Positions 32,688 to 41,003 of a stretch of 64,000 nucleotides of DNA are shown piece by piece. Made by a program: the position numbers and the translations under genes. A model generated the notes under the pieces. The model made no database searches and was not told where the DNA came from. It saw only the letters and a list, made by a program, of their open reading frames with translations. The DNA is from Phosphoribacter sp037045055 (GTDB taxonomy: Bacteria > Actinomycetota > Actinomycetes > Actinomycetales > Dermatophilaceae), in the NCBI GenBank assembly GCA_037045055.1, contig JBAOHJ010000004.1, positions 62,001 to 126,000 of the forward strand, given 5' to 3'. How positions within the stretch are numbered: the stretch's first letter is position 1; each line of letters opens with the position of its first letter.

Positions 32688-33892
32688 CCGGGACGATCTG
32701 GATGGGCCAGGACGTCACCGCGGCCGGTCGCCCCCCTGCCGCAGACCCGACGAGCGCGCCGGCGCCCCGGCACCGGCGCCTGGTCGTGCCGGCCGTCCTC
32801 GGGGCCGTGGTGCTGGCCGTGCTGTTCGTGTCCTGGGGTGGCAAGCCCGCCGCGAGCACCGCGGCATACGACCCCGACAACCCGACGTTCAACGGCGCGC
32901 AGGCGCTCGCGCGGGTCCTGGCCGGGCACGGCCTGCCGGTCGTCGTGGCCCGCGGCGAGGACGAGCTGCGCGGCGCCCGCGTCGACGGCGACACCACGGT
33001 GCTGGTCACCGCCACCAGCGAGCTGCGCGAGGTCAGCATCGCCACGATGGCCTCGATCGCCAAGCCCGCCCAGCGCCTCGTGCTCGTGCGCCCCGAACGG
33101 CGGGTGGTGCGCCAGCTGGCCCCGGCCGTCGCCATGCGCGACGTGGCCCGCCAGGGCGAGGCTCTGGTCAGCGGCTGCGACACCGCCGACGTGCGCCCCG
33201 GCGAGCGCCTGTCGCGCTCGCAGTCGGAGTACCTGCACCCGAGCTCGGGCGGCGGCTGCTTCGTCACCGACGGGTATGCCGTGCACCTCACCCTCCCGGC
33301 GTCGACGACGGTGGCGCCGCTGCTGCTGCTGGGCAGCACCGACCTGGTGACCAACGACCGGGTGGCCAGCGAGGACAACGGGGCGGTGATGATCCGGGCC
33401 CTCGGGCACGGCTCGCGCGTGGTGTGGTACCTGCCCGACCTGCGCGACCTGCCGCCCTCGGCCACGGACGCGCGCGACCGGCTGTGGCCCGAGTGGCTCG
33501 GGTCGATGATCCTGTTGACCGGCTTCGCCCTCGCGGCGGTGTTCTGGTGGCGCGGGCGTCGGCTGGGTCGGCTGGTCGTCGAGCCGCTCCCGGTGGTCAT
33601 CCGGGCGATCGAGACGACCGAGAGCCGTGGCCGCCTCTACCGGCGGGCCCGCGACGTCGACCGGGCCGCCGCCGTGCTGCGCCAGGCCACCGGGCGCCGG
33701 CTGCGGGCCGGGCTCGGCCTGCCGCCCACGGCGACCGACACCACTGTGGCCGGTGCCGTGTCCGCGGCCACCGGCCGACCGCTGGAGTGGGTGGGCGCGC
33801 AACTGGCCGGGCCGGCCCCCTCCCACGACGGCGACCTGCTCGCCCTCGCCGCTGCGCTATCGGCCCTGGAGAAGGAGATCCGCCCGACATGA
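32684..33892 (+). CDS. DUF4350 domain membrane protein
   Basis: The 402-residue protein has a membrane helix near residues 28-48 and an extracytoplasmic DUF4350 domain (YDPDNPTFNGAQALARVLAGHGLPVVVARGEDELR, VLVTATSELREVSIATMASI, VWYLPDLRDLPP). A second helix follows (MILLTGFALAAVFWWRGRRLG) and a cytoplasmic tail. The domain resembles a glutamine-amidotransferase-like fold used as a binding module. It starts at GTG 32684 overlapping the DUF4129 stop and ends overlapping the MoxR ATG, so the cassette is translated as one unit. Confidence 0.85.
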   Translation: MTGTIWMGQDVTAAGRPPAADPTSAPAPRHRRLVVPAVLGAVVLAVLFVSWGGKPAASTAAYDPDNPTFNGAQALARVLAGHGLPVVVARGEDELRGARVDGDTTVLVTATSELREVSIATMASIAKPAQRLVLVRPERRVVRQLAPAVAMRDVARQGEALVSGCDTADVRPGERLSRSQSEYLHPSSGGGCFVTDGYAVHLTLPASTTVAPLLLLGSTDLVTNDRVASEDNGAVMIRALGHGSRVVWYLPDLRDLPPSATDARDRLWPEWLGSMILLTGFALAAVFWWRGRRLGRLVVEPLPVVIRAIETTESRGRLYRRARDVDRAAAVLRQATGRRLRAGLGLPPTATDTTVAGAVSAATGRPLEWVGAQLAGPAPSHDGDLLALAAALSALEKEIRPT

Positions 33893-34917
33893 CCGACGCC
33901 TCTACCGCGCCCGCCGACGTCCGCCCCGCCGGCGCCGCGCCGGTCGCCGCCGCGCCCGACCCCGACTCGCAGCGGGCCCGGACGGCGCTGCTCGCCGTCC
34001 GCGGCGAGGTCGCCAAGGCGGTGGTGGGCCAGGATGCCGCCGTCACCGGCGTGCTCATCTGCCTGCTGGTCCGCGGGCACATCCTGCTCGAAGGCGTGCC
34101 CGGCGTGGCCAAGACCCTGCTCGTGCGGGCGCTGGCCCAGGCGCTGGACGTGGACACCAAGCGGGTGCAGTTCACCCCCGACCTCATGCCCGGCGACGTC
34201 ACCGGGTCGCTGATCTACGACTCGGCCACGTCGGCCTTCTCCTTCCGCGAGGGGCCGGTGTTCACCAACCTGCTGCTCGCGGACGAGATCAACCGCACGT
34301 CCCCCAAGACCCAGGCCTCGCTGCTGGAGGCCATGGAGGAGCGTCAGGTCTCCGTCGAGGGTCACCCCCGGCCGCTGCCGGTGCCCTTCCTCGTCGCCGC
34401 GACGCAGAACCCGGTGGAGTACGAGGGCACCTACCCGCTGCCCGAGGCGCAGCTGGACCGGTTCCTGCTCAAGGTGGTGCTCCCGGTCCCGCCTCGGGAG
34501 CAGGAGATCGAGGTCTTGCGTCGTCATGCCCACGGCTTCGACCCGCGCGACCTGGCCGCCGCGGGACTGCGGGCGGTGGCCTCGGCGGGCGACCTGGCCG
34601 CCGGGGCCGCGGCGGTCCGACGGGTGTCGGTGGCGCCGGAGGTGGCCGGGTACATCGTCGACATCGCCCGCGCCACCCGCCACTCGCCCTCGTTGTCCCT
34701 CGGGGTCAGCCCTCGCGGCGCGACCGCCCTGATGGCCACGGCCCGGGCGTGGGCCTGGATGAACGGGCGCGGATTCGTCACCCCCGACGACGTCAAGGCC
34801 CTGGCCCACGCCACGTTGGCCCACCGGTTGACCCTGCGCGCCGAGGCCGAGCTGGAGGGGGTCGGAGTGGAGGCGGTGCTCTCCTCGGCGATCGCCTCGG
34901 TGCCGGTCCCGCGGTGA
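33889..34917 (+). CDS. MoxR-family AAA+ ATPase
   Basis: The 342-residue ATPase shows Walker A LEGVPGVAKTLL, Walker B LLLADEINRTSPKTQASLLEAMEE, sensor 1 FLVAATQNPVEYEGTYPLPEAQLDRFL and sensor 2 VSPRGATALMATARAWAW. MoxR proteins work as chaperone-like ATPases with DUF58/VWA partners, often maturing enzyme or envelope complexes. An Ala/Pro-rich N-terminal tail (about 30 residues) precedes the ATPase. It is central in the five-gene operon; the DUF58 partner follows after about 45 bp. Confidence 0.93.
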   Translation: MTDASTAPADVRPAGAAPVAAAPDPDSQRARTALLAVRGEVAKAVVGQDAAVTGVLICLLVRGHILLEGVPGVAKTLLVRALAQALDVDTKRVQFTPDLMPGDVTGSLIYDSATSAFSFREGPVFTNLLLADEINRTSPKTQASLLEAMEERQVSVEGHPRPLPVPFLVAATQNPVEYEGTYPLPEAQLDRFLLKVVLPVPPREQEIEVLRRHAHGFDPRDLAAAGLRAVASAGDLAAGAAAVRRVSVAPEVAGYIVDIARATRHSPSLSLGVSPRGATALMATARAWAWMNGRGFVTPDDVKALAHATLAHRLTLRAEAELEGVGVEAVLSSAIASVPVPR

Positions 34918-34963
34918 GCCCCGCCCTGGCCGGTTGGCCGCCCCGACCCTCCGGGGGGTCCCC

Positions 34964-36259
34964 GTGGCGGTGAGCGGGCGACTCGCGCTGGTCGTGCTCG
35001 CCGGAGCGGTGGCCGTGGTCCTGGCACCGACGCGCCAGACCGTGCTGCTGTGGGTGCTGGTCGCCCTCGCGCTCGCCGTCGCGGACGCGCTGCTCGCGGT
35101 GAGCCCGCGCCGGCTGCGGATCGAGCGGGAGCCGGTCCCCGCGGTGCGCCTCGGCGAGGGGGCGAGCAGCGCGCTGCTGGTGACCAACCCGACCGGGCGC
35201 ACCCTTCGCGCGGTGGTCCGCGACGCGTGGCAGCCTTCCGCGGGGCCGGCCGGTGACCGGCATACCCTGCGGGTGAAGGGCGGCGAACGACGGCGGGTGA
35301 GCACCCCGCTGCGACCCACCCGGCGCGGCGACCGGCTCGCCGACCGGGTGACCGTGCGGTCCTTCGGCCCGCTGCGGCTGGGGGCCCGACAGCGCTCCTT
35401 CGAGGTGCCCGGCGCGATCCGGGCGCTGCCCCCCTTCGACTCACGCAAGCACCTGCCCTCCCGGCTGGCCTCGCTGCGTGAGCTGGACGGGCGCTCGGCG
35501 GTGCGCACCCGCGGTCAGGGCACCGAGTTCGACTCGCTGCGCGACTACGTCGAGGGCGACGACGTGCGCTCGATCGACTGGCGGGCCACCGCCCGGCGGC
35601 GCAGTGTCGTGGTGCGCACCTGGCAGCCCGAGCGCGACCGTCGGGTCATCCTCGTGCTCGACACCTCGCGCACGTCCGCGGGCCGGGTCGGCGACCAGCC
35701 ACGGCTGGATGCCGCCATGGACGCCGCGCTGCTGCTGGCGGCCCTGGCCTCGCGGGCCGGCGACCGGGTGGACTTCCTCGCCGGCGACCGGTGGATCCGG
35801 GCCCGGGTGGCCGCCGCGGCCAACCGCACGACGCTGCTGGCCGAGCTGGTCCAGGCCATGGCCCCCCTCGAGCCGGCCCTGCTGGAGGCGTCCTGGCCCA
35901 CGCTGGCCAGCGCGATCACCGACACCAGCCGGCGTCGTTCGCTGGTCGTGCTGCTCACCCCGCTGGAGCCGGCCGCCGTCCTCGAGTCCCTGCTGCCGAC
36001 GATCGCCACCCTCACCCACCATCACCGGGTGGTGCTGGCCTCGGTGTCCGACCCCGGCCTGGACGAGATGGCCCGCACCCGCCAGAGCACCCAGGACGCC
36101 TACGACGCGGCGGCCGCCGAGCGGACCATCGCCCTGCGCGAGCGCGCCGCCGCGGTGTTGACCCGCCTGGGCGTCGACGTCATCGACGCACCGCCACACG
36201 CGCTGCCACCGCGGCTGGCCGACCACTACCTCGTGCTGAAATCCCAGGGTCTGCTCTGA
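34964..36259 (+). CDS. DUF58 domain protein, MoxR partner
   Basis: This protein of about 431 residues has two N-terminal membrane helices and the DUF58 signature QGTEFDSLRDYVEGDDVRSIDWRATARR. A VWA-like domain follows (VILVLDTSRTSAGRVGDQPRLDAAMDAALLLAALA). DUF58 proteins pair with MoxR ATPases. The start is uncertain: GTG 34964 has a G-rich stretch nearby, while TTG 34934 or GTG 34970 are also in frame. It ends the operon and is convergent with the SpoIIM-like gene. Confidence 0.88.
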   Translation: MAVSGRLALVVLAGAVAVVLAPTRQTVLLWVLVALALAVADALLAVSPRRLRIEREPVPAVRLGEGASSALLVTNPTGRTLRAVVRDAWQPSAGPAGDRHTLRVKGGERRRVSTPLRPTRRGDRLADRVTVRSFGPLRLGARQRSFEVPGAIRALPPFDSRKHLPSRLASLRELDGRSAVRTRGQGTEFDSLRDYVEGDDVRSIDWRATARRRSVVVRTWQPERDRRVILVLDTSRTSAGRVGDQPRLDAAMDAALLLAALASRAGDRVDFLAGDRWIRARVAAAANRTTLLAELVQAMAPLEPALLEASWPTLASAITDTSRRRSLVVLLTPLEPAAVLESLLPTIATLTHHHRVVLASVSDPGLDEMARTRQSTQDAYDAAAAERTIALRERAAAVLTRLGVDVIDAPPHALPPRLADHYLVLKSQGLL

Positions 36260-36314
36260 CCTTCGGGCCGGCTGGCCAGCCGGCGCTGGCCGACCGGCCG
36301 CGGCACCGGCCGAC

Positions 36315-37316
36315 CTACCCCAGCATCGGGGCGGCGTCGCCCCGGTCGGCGGCCGCGAGGTCCCCGGTCCGGCCGCGGCGCGCGGCATACCGCCCGAGGG
36401 TGAAGACGTAGACGAAGAAGGCCGCCTCGGCCAGGCAGCCGATGCCGATCCGGGCCCAGGTGGGCAGCGGTGAGGGCGTCACGAAGGCCTCGATGACCCC
36501 GGTGACGAACAGCACGACGACCAGCCCGAGGGCCACCGACATCGCGGCCCGACCCTCCTGCGCGACGGCGGTGAGCCTGGTGCGCGGCCCCGGATCGACC
36601 CACCCCCAGAAGATCCGCAGACCCACCCCCCCGGCGACGAACACCGCGGTGAGCTCCAGCAGCCCGTGGGGAAGGATCAGCCCGAAGAACAACCAGGCCC
36701 GGTCGTAGCGCCACATCAGCGCGCCGATGACCGCGGCGTTGGCGATGTTGTTCCACAGCAGCCAGATCACCGGCACCCCGAACACCCCGAACGCGATGCA
36801 CAGGGCGGACACCCAGGCGTTGTTGGTCCAGATCTTGACGGCGAACGACCCGGCGGCGTACTCGCTGTAGTAGCTCTCGAAGTCGTGGGTGACCAGACGC
36901 TGGATCTCCGCCGGGGAGGCCAGCGAGGACTCCAACTGCGGGTTGGCGTAGAACCACCACCCCACCGCGAAGGCCACGAGGATGTTCGCCGCCATGGTGG
37001 CCAGCCACCAGCGCCGCGCGGCATACAGCGCCGCCGGGAACGTCTCGACGAAGAAGCGCACGACGTCGGCCCAGGTGAGCGTGCGCGTGCCCACCGCCTT
37101 GGACCTGGCCCGCGCGAGCAGCGAGGACAGGTGCGCGACGATCGTGGGCTCCGGTGTGGTCGACCGGACCTCGGACAGGTGGGTGGCGGTCCGTTGGTAG
37201 AGCTCGAGCAGCTCGTCGCCCTCGGCCCCGCTGAGCTTGCGTCCACGACCGGAGACCAGCGCCTCCAGCCGCGCCCACTCGTGCCGGTGCGCGGCGACGA
37301 AGGCGTCCAGGTCCAC
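36315..37316 (-). CDS. Stage II sporulation protein M-like membrane protein
   Basis: The 333-residue protein carries a cytoplasmic N-terminal region (MDLDAFVAAHRHEWARLEALVSGRGRKLSG), then about five or six membrane helices. It has the SpoIIM/DUF95 motifs FGVFGVPVIWLLWNNIANAAVIGALMW and LPHGLLELTAVFVAGGVGLRIFW. In non-sporulating actinobacteria this family accompanies RDD and MoxR cassette genes; its function is unknown. GTG 37316 is preceded at six bases by TACAGT, indicating a leaderless start. It is divergent from the RDD gene. Confidence 0.88.
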   Translation of the reverse strand: MDLDAFVAAHRHEWARLEALVSGRGRKLSGAEGDELLELYQRTATHLSEVRSTTPEPTIVAHLSSLLARARSKAVGTRTLTWADVVRFFVETFPAALYAARRWWLATMAANILVAFAVGWWFYANPQLESSLASPAEIQRLVTHDFESYYSEYAAGSFAVKIWTNNAWVSALCIAFGVFGVPVIWLLWNNIANAAVIGALMWRYDRAWLFFGLILPHGLLELTAVFVAGGVGLRIFWGWVDPGPRTRLTAVAQEGRAAMSVALGLVVVLFVTGVIEAFVTPSPLPTWARIGIGCLAEAAFFVYVFTLGRYAARRGRTGDLAAADRGDAAPMLG

Positions 37317-37322
37317 GCCGCT

Positions 37323-37328
37323 ACTGTA
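37323..37328 (-). promoter_or_regulatory. Candidate -10 box of a leaderless transcript (SpoIIM-like gene)
   Basis: TACAGT on the minus strand ends six bases before the GTG at 37316. Confidence 0.5.
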
Positions 37329-37448
37329 GGTGCCGGCCGGCCGACGCGCCCGTGCAGGGGCGACCCGCCCGGACAGCGGGCGACGTGCCGACGGCTACCC
37401 TGAGGCTCACGGCCGGCGGGCAGGCCCGGCTCGAGGCGGGAGGGCGGG

Positions 37449-38309
37449 ATGGCCGAGCCGAGCATCGCCACGGTCGGGGTGACCGAGGACGACCTCGTTA
37501 CCGGCGAGGCGGTCGCCCTCGACCTGCCGGCCGCGTCGGTGGGGCTGCGGATCCTCTCCGGGATCATCGACTACCTGATCGTCATGGCGCTGGTGTTCGG
37601 CCTGAGCATGGCGACGACGGTGCTCACCGCCCAGCTCGACGACGCCCTGGGCGCCGCGGTCATGCTGCTGGCCGTCGTCGCGGCGTACGTCGGCTACCCG
37701 GTGACGATGGAGACGCTGACGCGGGGTCGCACGGTCGGCAAGATGGCCGTCGGCACCCGGACCGTGCGCGACGACGCCGGCCCGATCACCTTCCGCCACG
37801 CGCTGGCCCGGGCGCTGGTCGGCGTCGTCGAGGTGTACTTCCTGTGGGGGGTCCCGGCCATCGTCGCCTGCGTCGTCAGCGGCCGAGGCAAGCGGCTCGG
37901 GGACGTCGCGGCCGGCACCTACGTCGTGCGCGAGCGGCTCAACAGCGTCCTCCCACCGCCGGTGCCGATGCCCCCGCATCTCGTCGGCTGGGCGCAGTCC
38001 GCGGACATCGCCCGGCTGCCCGACGGGTTGGCCACCACGGTGCGCACCTTCCTGCCGGCCGCGTTCGGTATGGATACGCAGGCGCGATCGCGGATGGGCC
38101 GCACCGTGCTGGACGAGGTGATGCTCTACGTCTCGCCGGCACCTCCGCCGGGCAACCACCCCGAGTACGTGCTCGCGGCGATCACCGCCGAGCGACGCCG
38201 CCGCGACCTGGACCGGCTGATCCGCGACGCCGCCCTGCGCGACCGGCTCATCCCCGTCGACCCCGTCGACGCCGCCGCGGCGCAGCGACCCTCCGACGGC
38301 GTCCGATGA
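37449..38309 (+). CDS. RDD family membrane protein
   Basis: The 286-residue protein has the RDD domain in its first half (SVGLRILSGIIDYLIVMALVFGLS, then TRGRTVGKMAVGTRTVRDDAGPITFRHALARALVG) with three or four membrane helices. A cytoplasmic C-terminal half is rich in charged residues. Family members have been linked to ion or metabolite transport, but nothing specific can be read here. The ATG at 37449 follows GGGAGGGCGGG. It is divergent from the SpoIIM-like gene, a conserved actinobacterial pairing. Confidence 0.88.
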   Translation: MAEPSIATVGVTEDDLVTGEAVALDLPAASVGLRILSGIIDYLIVMALVFGLSMATTVLTAQLDDALGAAVMLLAVVAAYVGYPVTMETLTRGRTVGKMAVGTRTVRDDAGPITFRHALARALVGVVEVYFLWGVPAIVACVVSGRGKRLGDVAAGTYVVRERLNSVLPPPVPMPPHLVGWAQSADIARLPDGLATTVRTFLPAAFGMDTQARSRMGRTVLDEVMLYVSPAPPPGNHPEYVLAAITAERRRRDLDRLIRDAALRDRLIPVDPVDAAAAQRPSDGVR

Positions 38310-38313
38310 CGCT

Positions 38314-38395
38314 CGCGCCGCCCGGCGCTGCCCGCAGCCTCGCGCCGCCCGGCGCTGCCCGCAGCCCACGCGCCGCCTAGCGCTACCCGCAGCCC
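38314..38395. repeat. Three 27-bp tandem repeats at convergent gene ends
   Basis: Units at 38314-38340, 38341-38367 and 38369-38395 share CGCGCCGCCCGGCGCTGCCC. The third copy has two substitutions and contains the stop codon and last residues of adenosine deaminase. Confidence 0.85.
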
Positions 38396-39555
38396 AGTGC
38401 GGCATACCCGGGCTTGATCACCTCGTCGATCGCGGCCAGCCGCTCGTCGAAGGGCAGGAAGGCCGACTTCATCGCGTTGATCGTCACCCACCGCAGGTCC
38501 GCGAGGGTCCACGCCGCGTCCGAGGCGAGCCGGTGGGCCTCCCGGGACATCGAGGTGTCGCTCATCAGCCGGTTGTCGGTGTTGAGGGTCACCCGGTAGC
38601 GCAGCCGCTTGAGCAGGGTGATCGGGTGCAGCCCGATGCTGGGCGCCGCGCCGGTCTGCAGGTTGCTGCTTGGGCACATCTCCAGCGGGATCCGGGTGTC
38701 GCGCACGTATGCCGCCAGCCGGCCCAGGCGCACCGTGGCCAGGTCGACGTCGGCGAAGGTCCGGACCCCGTGCGCCTTGGCGATCTGGATCCACAGCGGG
38801 GCGGCCAGGCCCTCGATAGCGATGTCGTCGACGATCCGGACCCCGTGCCCGAGCCGGTCGGCCCCGCAGTATTGGATCGCCTCCCAGATGCTCGGCAGGC
38901 CGAAGCCCTCGCCGGCGTGGATGGTGAAGTGGGCGTTCTCGCGGCGCAGGTACTCGAACGCGTCGAGGTGGCGGGTCGGCGGGAAACCCGCCTCCGCCCC
39001 GGCGATGTCGAACCCCGCGACCCCGTCGTCGCGGTAGCGCACCGCGAGCTGGGCGATCCGGGTGCTGGTCGCGGCGTGCCGCATCGCGGTGAGCAGGGCG
39101 GTGGCGCGGATCGGGTGGCCCTGAGCTGCGGCCAGCCGCTCGCCCTCGCGGAACCCGGCGTTGACCGCCTCGACCACCGCCTCCAGGGTGAGCCCGGCGT
39201 CCAGGTGCTGCTCCGGGGCGTAGCGGCTCTCGGCGTAGACCACCCCGTCGGCGGCGAGGTCCAGGACGCACTCACGGGCCACCCGCACGAGCGCGTCCTC
39301 GGTCTGCATCACGGCGAGGGTCTGGGCGAAGGTCTGCAGGTAGCGCTCCAGCGATCCCGAGTCGGCGCTGTCGCGGAACCAACGCGCGAGCTCGGCCGCG
39401 TCGGTCGCCGGCAACCCGGCATACCCGACCTGCTCGGCCAACGCCACGATGCTCTCGGTGCGCAGGCCGCCGTCGAGGTGGTCGTGCAGGACCACCTTGG
39501 GTGCGGCGATGAGGGTCGGCGAGTCGAGCGGCACCGGGGCAGGCTCGGCAGGCAT
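38383..39555 (-). CDS. add: Adenosine deaminase
   Basis: The 390-residue enzyme has the metal-dependent deaminase motifs: PKVVLHDHLDGGLR (first Zn His pair), HFTIHAGEGFGLPSIWEAI, ADRLGHGVRIVDD, LEMCPSSNLQTGA and VTLNTDNRLMSDTSMSREA. It converts (deoxy)adenosine to (deoxy)inosine, which PNP can then cleave. The start at 39555 has TAGGCT seven bases upstream, so the mRNA is probably leaderless. The C-terminus (YAALGCG) lies in the third copy of a 27-bp repeat. It is followed upstream by an MFS gene on the same strand, 10 bp away. Confidence 0.93.
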   Translation of the reverse strand: MPAEPAPVPLDSPTLIAAPKVVLHDHLDGGLRTESIVALAEQVGYAGLPATDAAELARWFRDSADSGSLERYLQTFAQTLAVMQTEDALVRVARECVLDLAADGVVYAESRYAPEQHLDAGLTLEAVVEAVNAGFREGERLAAAQGHPIRATALLTAMRHAATSTRIAQLAVRYRDDGVAGFDIAGAEAGFPPTRHLDAFEYLRRENAHFTIHAGEGFGLPSIWEAIQYCGADRLGHGVRIVDDIAIEGLAAPLWIQIAKAHGVRTFADVDLATVRLGRLAAYVRDTRIPLEMCPSSNLQTGAAPSIGLHPITLLKRLRYRVTLNTDNRLMSDTSMSREAHRLASDAAWTLADLRWVTINAMKSAFLPFDERLAAIDEVIKPGYAALGCG

Positions 39556-39562
39556 GGCCGGC

Positions 39563-39568
39563 AGCCTA
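39563..39568 (-). promoter_or_regulatory. Candidate -10 box of a leaderless transcript (add)
   Basis: TAGGCT on the minus strand ends seven bases before the ATG at 39555. It lies inside the 3' end of the MFS gene. Confidence 0.45.
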
Positions 39569-40909
39569 GCCCTCCGTCGCGGTGCTGGCTCGGGGAGCGG
39601 GCGAGCCGGTATGCCGCGCCGGGGCCGAGGGGCCCTGGCCGGGCGCGTCGGGATCGGCGTCGGCCCCGCGCACCGCCGGGCTCGGGGCGCCGGACGCCCC
39701 GACCCGCCCGTCCTGCTCGGCGGTCAGATGCCGGCCCAACCGCAGGAACAGGACGGCCGCCGCGCCGGTGCCCCCGATCGTGCCGGCCACCCAGACCCCG
39801 GAGTGCCCGGAGCCGATGAGCAGGCCTGCCAAGGCCGGCCCGACGATCGAGCTGGACGTCCACACCAGCGAGGAGGTGGAGTTGTAACGCCCGCGCAGGT
39901 GCTCGGGCGCCAGCCCGTTGACCAGGGCCGGAGCCACCGGCGCCCAGAGGGTCTCACCGATCCCGAACACGAAGATGCCGCCGATGACGAACGCCGCGGC
40001 CACCAGGCCTGTGGTGCGCCCGCACCAGGCGATGAGCACCCACGCCACCGACCAGATCGCCGCGGCCGTGGCCAGCAGCCGGGTGCGCGAGCGCCCCGGC
40101 ACGAAGCGCAGGGTGACCAGTTGGCCCAGGACGATGGCTGCCGTGTTCGCGGCATACGCCCACCCGAGGTAGTGCCCCGGGACGCCCCCCACCGTCGTGG
40201 CGTACGCGGCGAAGCCGGTCTCGATCTGCGCGTAGCCGAAGGTCACGACGAGCACGAAGACCCCGACGACCCGCAGCAGGGTGCGGTCGGCGAGGACCTG
40301 CGCCCAGCCGCCGCCCACCCGCTCGTCCCGCGCCCCGCGCGGGGCCAGGCCGGTGCCCCTGGGGAGGCTGAGCAGGACGGCGATGTAGCCCAGGTAGGAG
40401 AGCATGTCGATGAGGTAGAGCCGCTGGAAGGAGGCGGGGTCGGCGACGTCGACCAGGAACGCCGCGACCATCCCGCCGACCCCGAAGCCGGCGTTCATGA
40501 GCATGAACTGCACGCCGTAGACCCGCTCGCGCTCGGCCTGCGGGACCAGCCGGGTGAGCATCGCCACGCTCGCCGGGTGCAGGCCCGCCGACCCGATGCA
40601 GACGAACGTCGCGTTGGCGAAGGCCTGCAGCGGGGTCTGGACCCAGCCCATCACACCGACCGAGATCGCCTCGACGACCAGCCCCACCAGCATCACCGAC
40701 CTCGGCCCGAACCGGTCGATGAGAGTGCCGCCGAGGGGCACGAACGCGAAGCTGGCCAGCCCCATCCAGGCGATGAGCAGACCCACGGTGATCGTCGCGA
40801 TCCCCCGGACCTGCGCGAGGTACACGTAGAGGAACGGCATGGTCAGCCCCGTGCCGAGGGCCGAGCAGGCCAGCCCCAGCATCATCCGTGGCACGTACGG
40901 GCGTCTCAC
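39566..40909 (-). CDS. MFS transporter
   Basis: The 447-residue protein shows twelve predicted helices and MFS loop motifs. The helix 2-3 loop reads PLGGTLIDRFGPRSVMLVG, matching the motif A pattern GxxxDRxGxR. N- and C-halves are joined by a cytoplasmic loop with RGTGLAPRGARDERVGGG. The last 40 residues are a disordered Pro/Ala-rich tail. It could be a drug or metabolite exporter; no substrate can be named. It sits between deoA and add on the same strand, so a role in nucleoside-related traffic is possible but unproven. Confidence 0.88.
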   Translation of the reverse strand: MRRPYVPRMMLGLACSALGTGLTMPFLYVYLAQVRGIATITVGLLIAWMGLASFAFVPLGGTLIDRFGPRSVMLVGLVVEAISVGVMGWVQTPLQAFANATFVCIGSAGLHPASVAMLTRLVPQAERERVYGVQFMLMNAGFGVGGMVAAFLVDVADPASFQRLYLIDMLSYLGYIAVLLSLPRGTGLAPRGARDERVGGGWAQVLADRTLLRVVGVFVLVVTFGYAQIETGFAAYATTVGGVPGHYLGWAYAANTAAIVLGQLVTLRFVPGRSRTRLLATAAAIWSVAWVLIAWCGRTTGLVAAAFVIGGIFVFGIGETLWAPVAPALVNGLAPEHLRGRYNSTSSLVWTSSSIVGPALAGLLIGSGHSGVWVAGTIGGTGAAAVLFLRLGRHLTAEQDGRVGASGAPSPAVRGADADPDAPGQGPSAPARHTGSPAPRASTATEG

Positions 40910-41003
40910 CCGAGGACCATCTCAGAGGGCACCGACGTCGGGCCACCGAGTTTGCGGCCCGCCGCCGGCGCCCTCGCACCGGCCGCGCCGGCGGGCACCT
41001 GCC

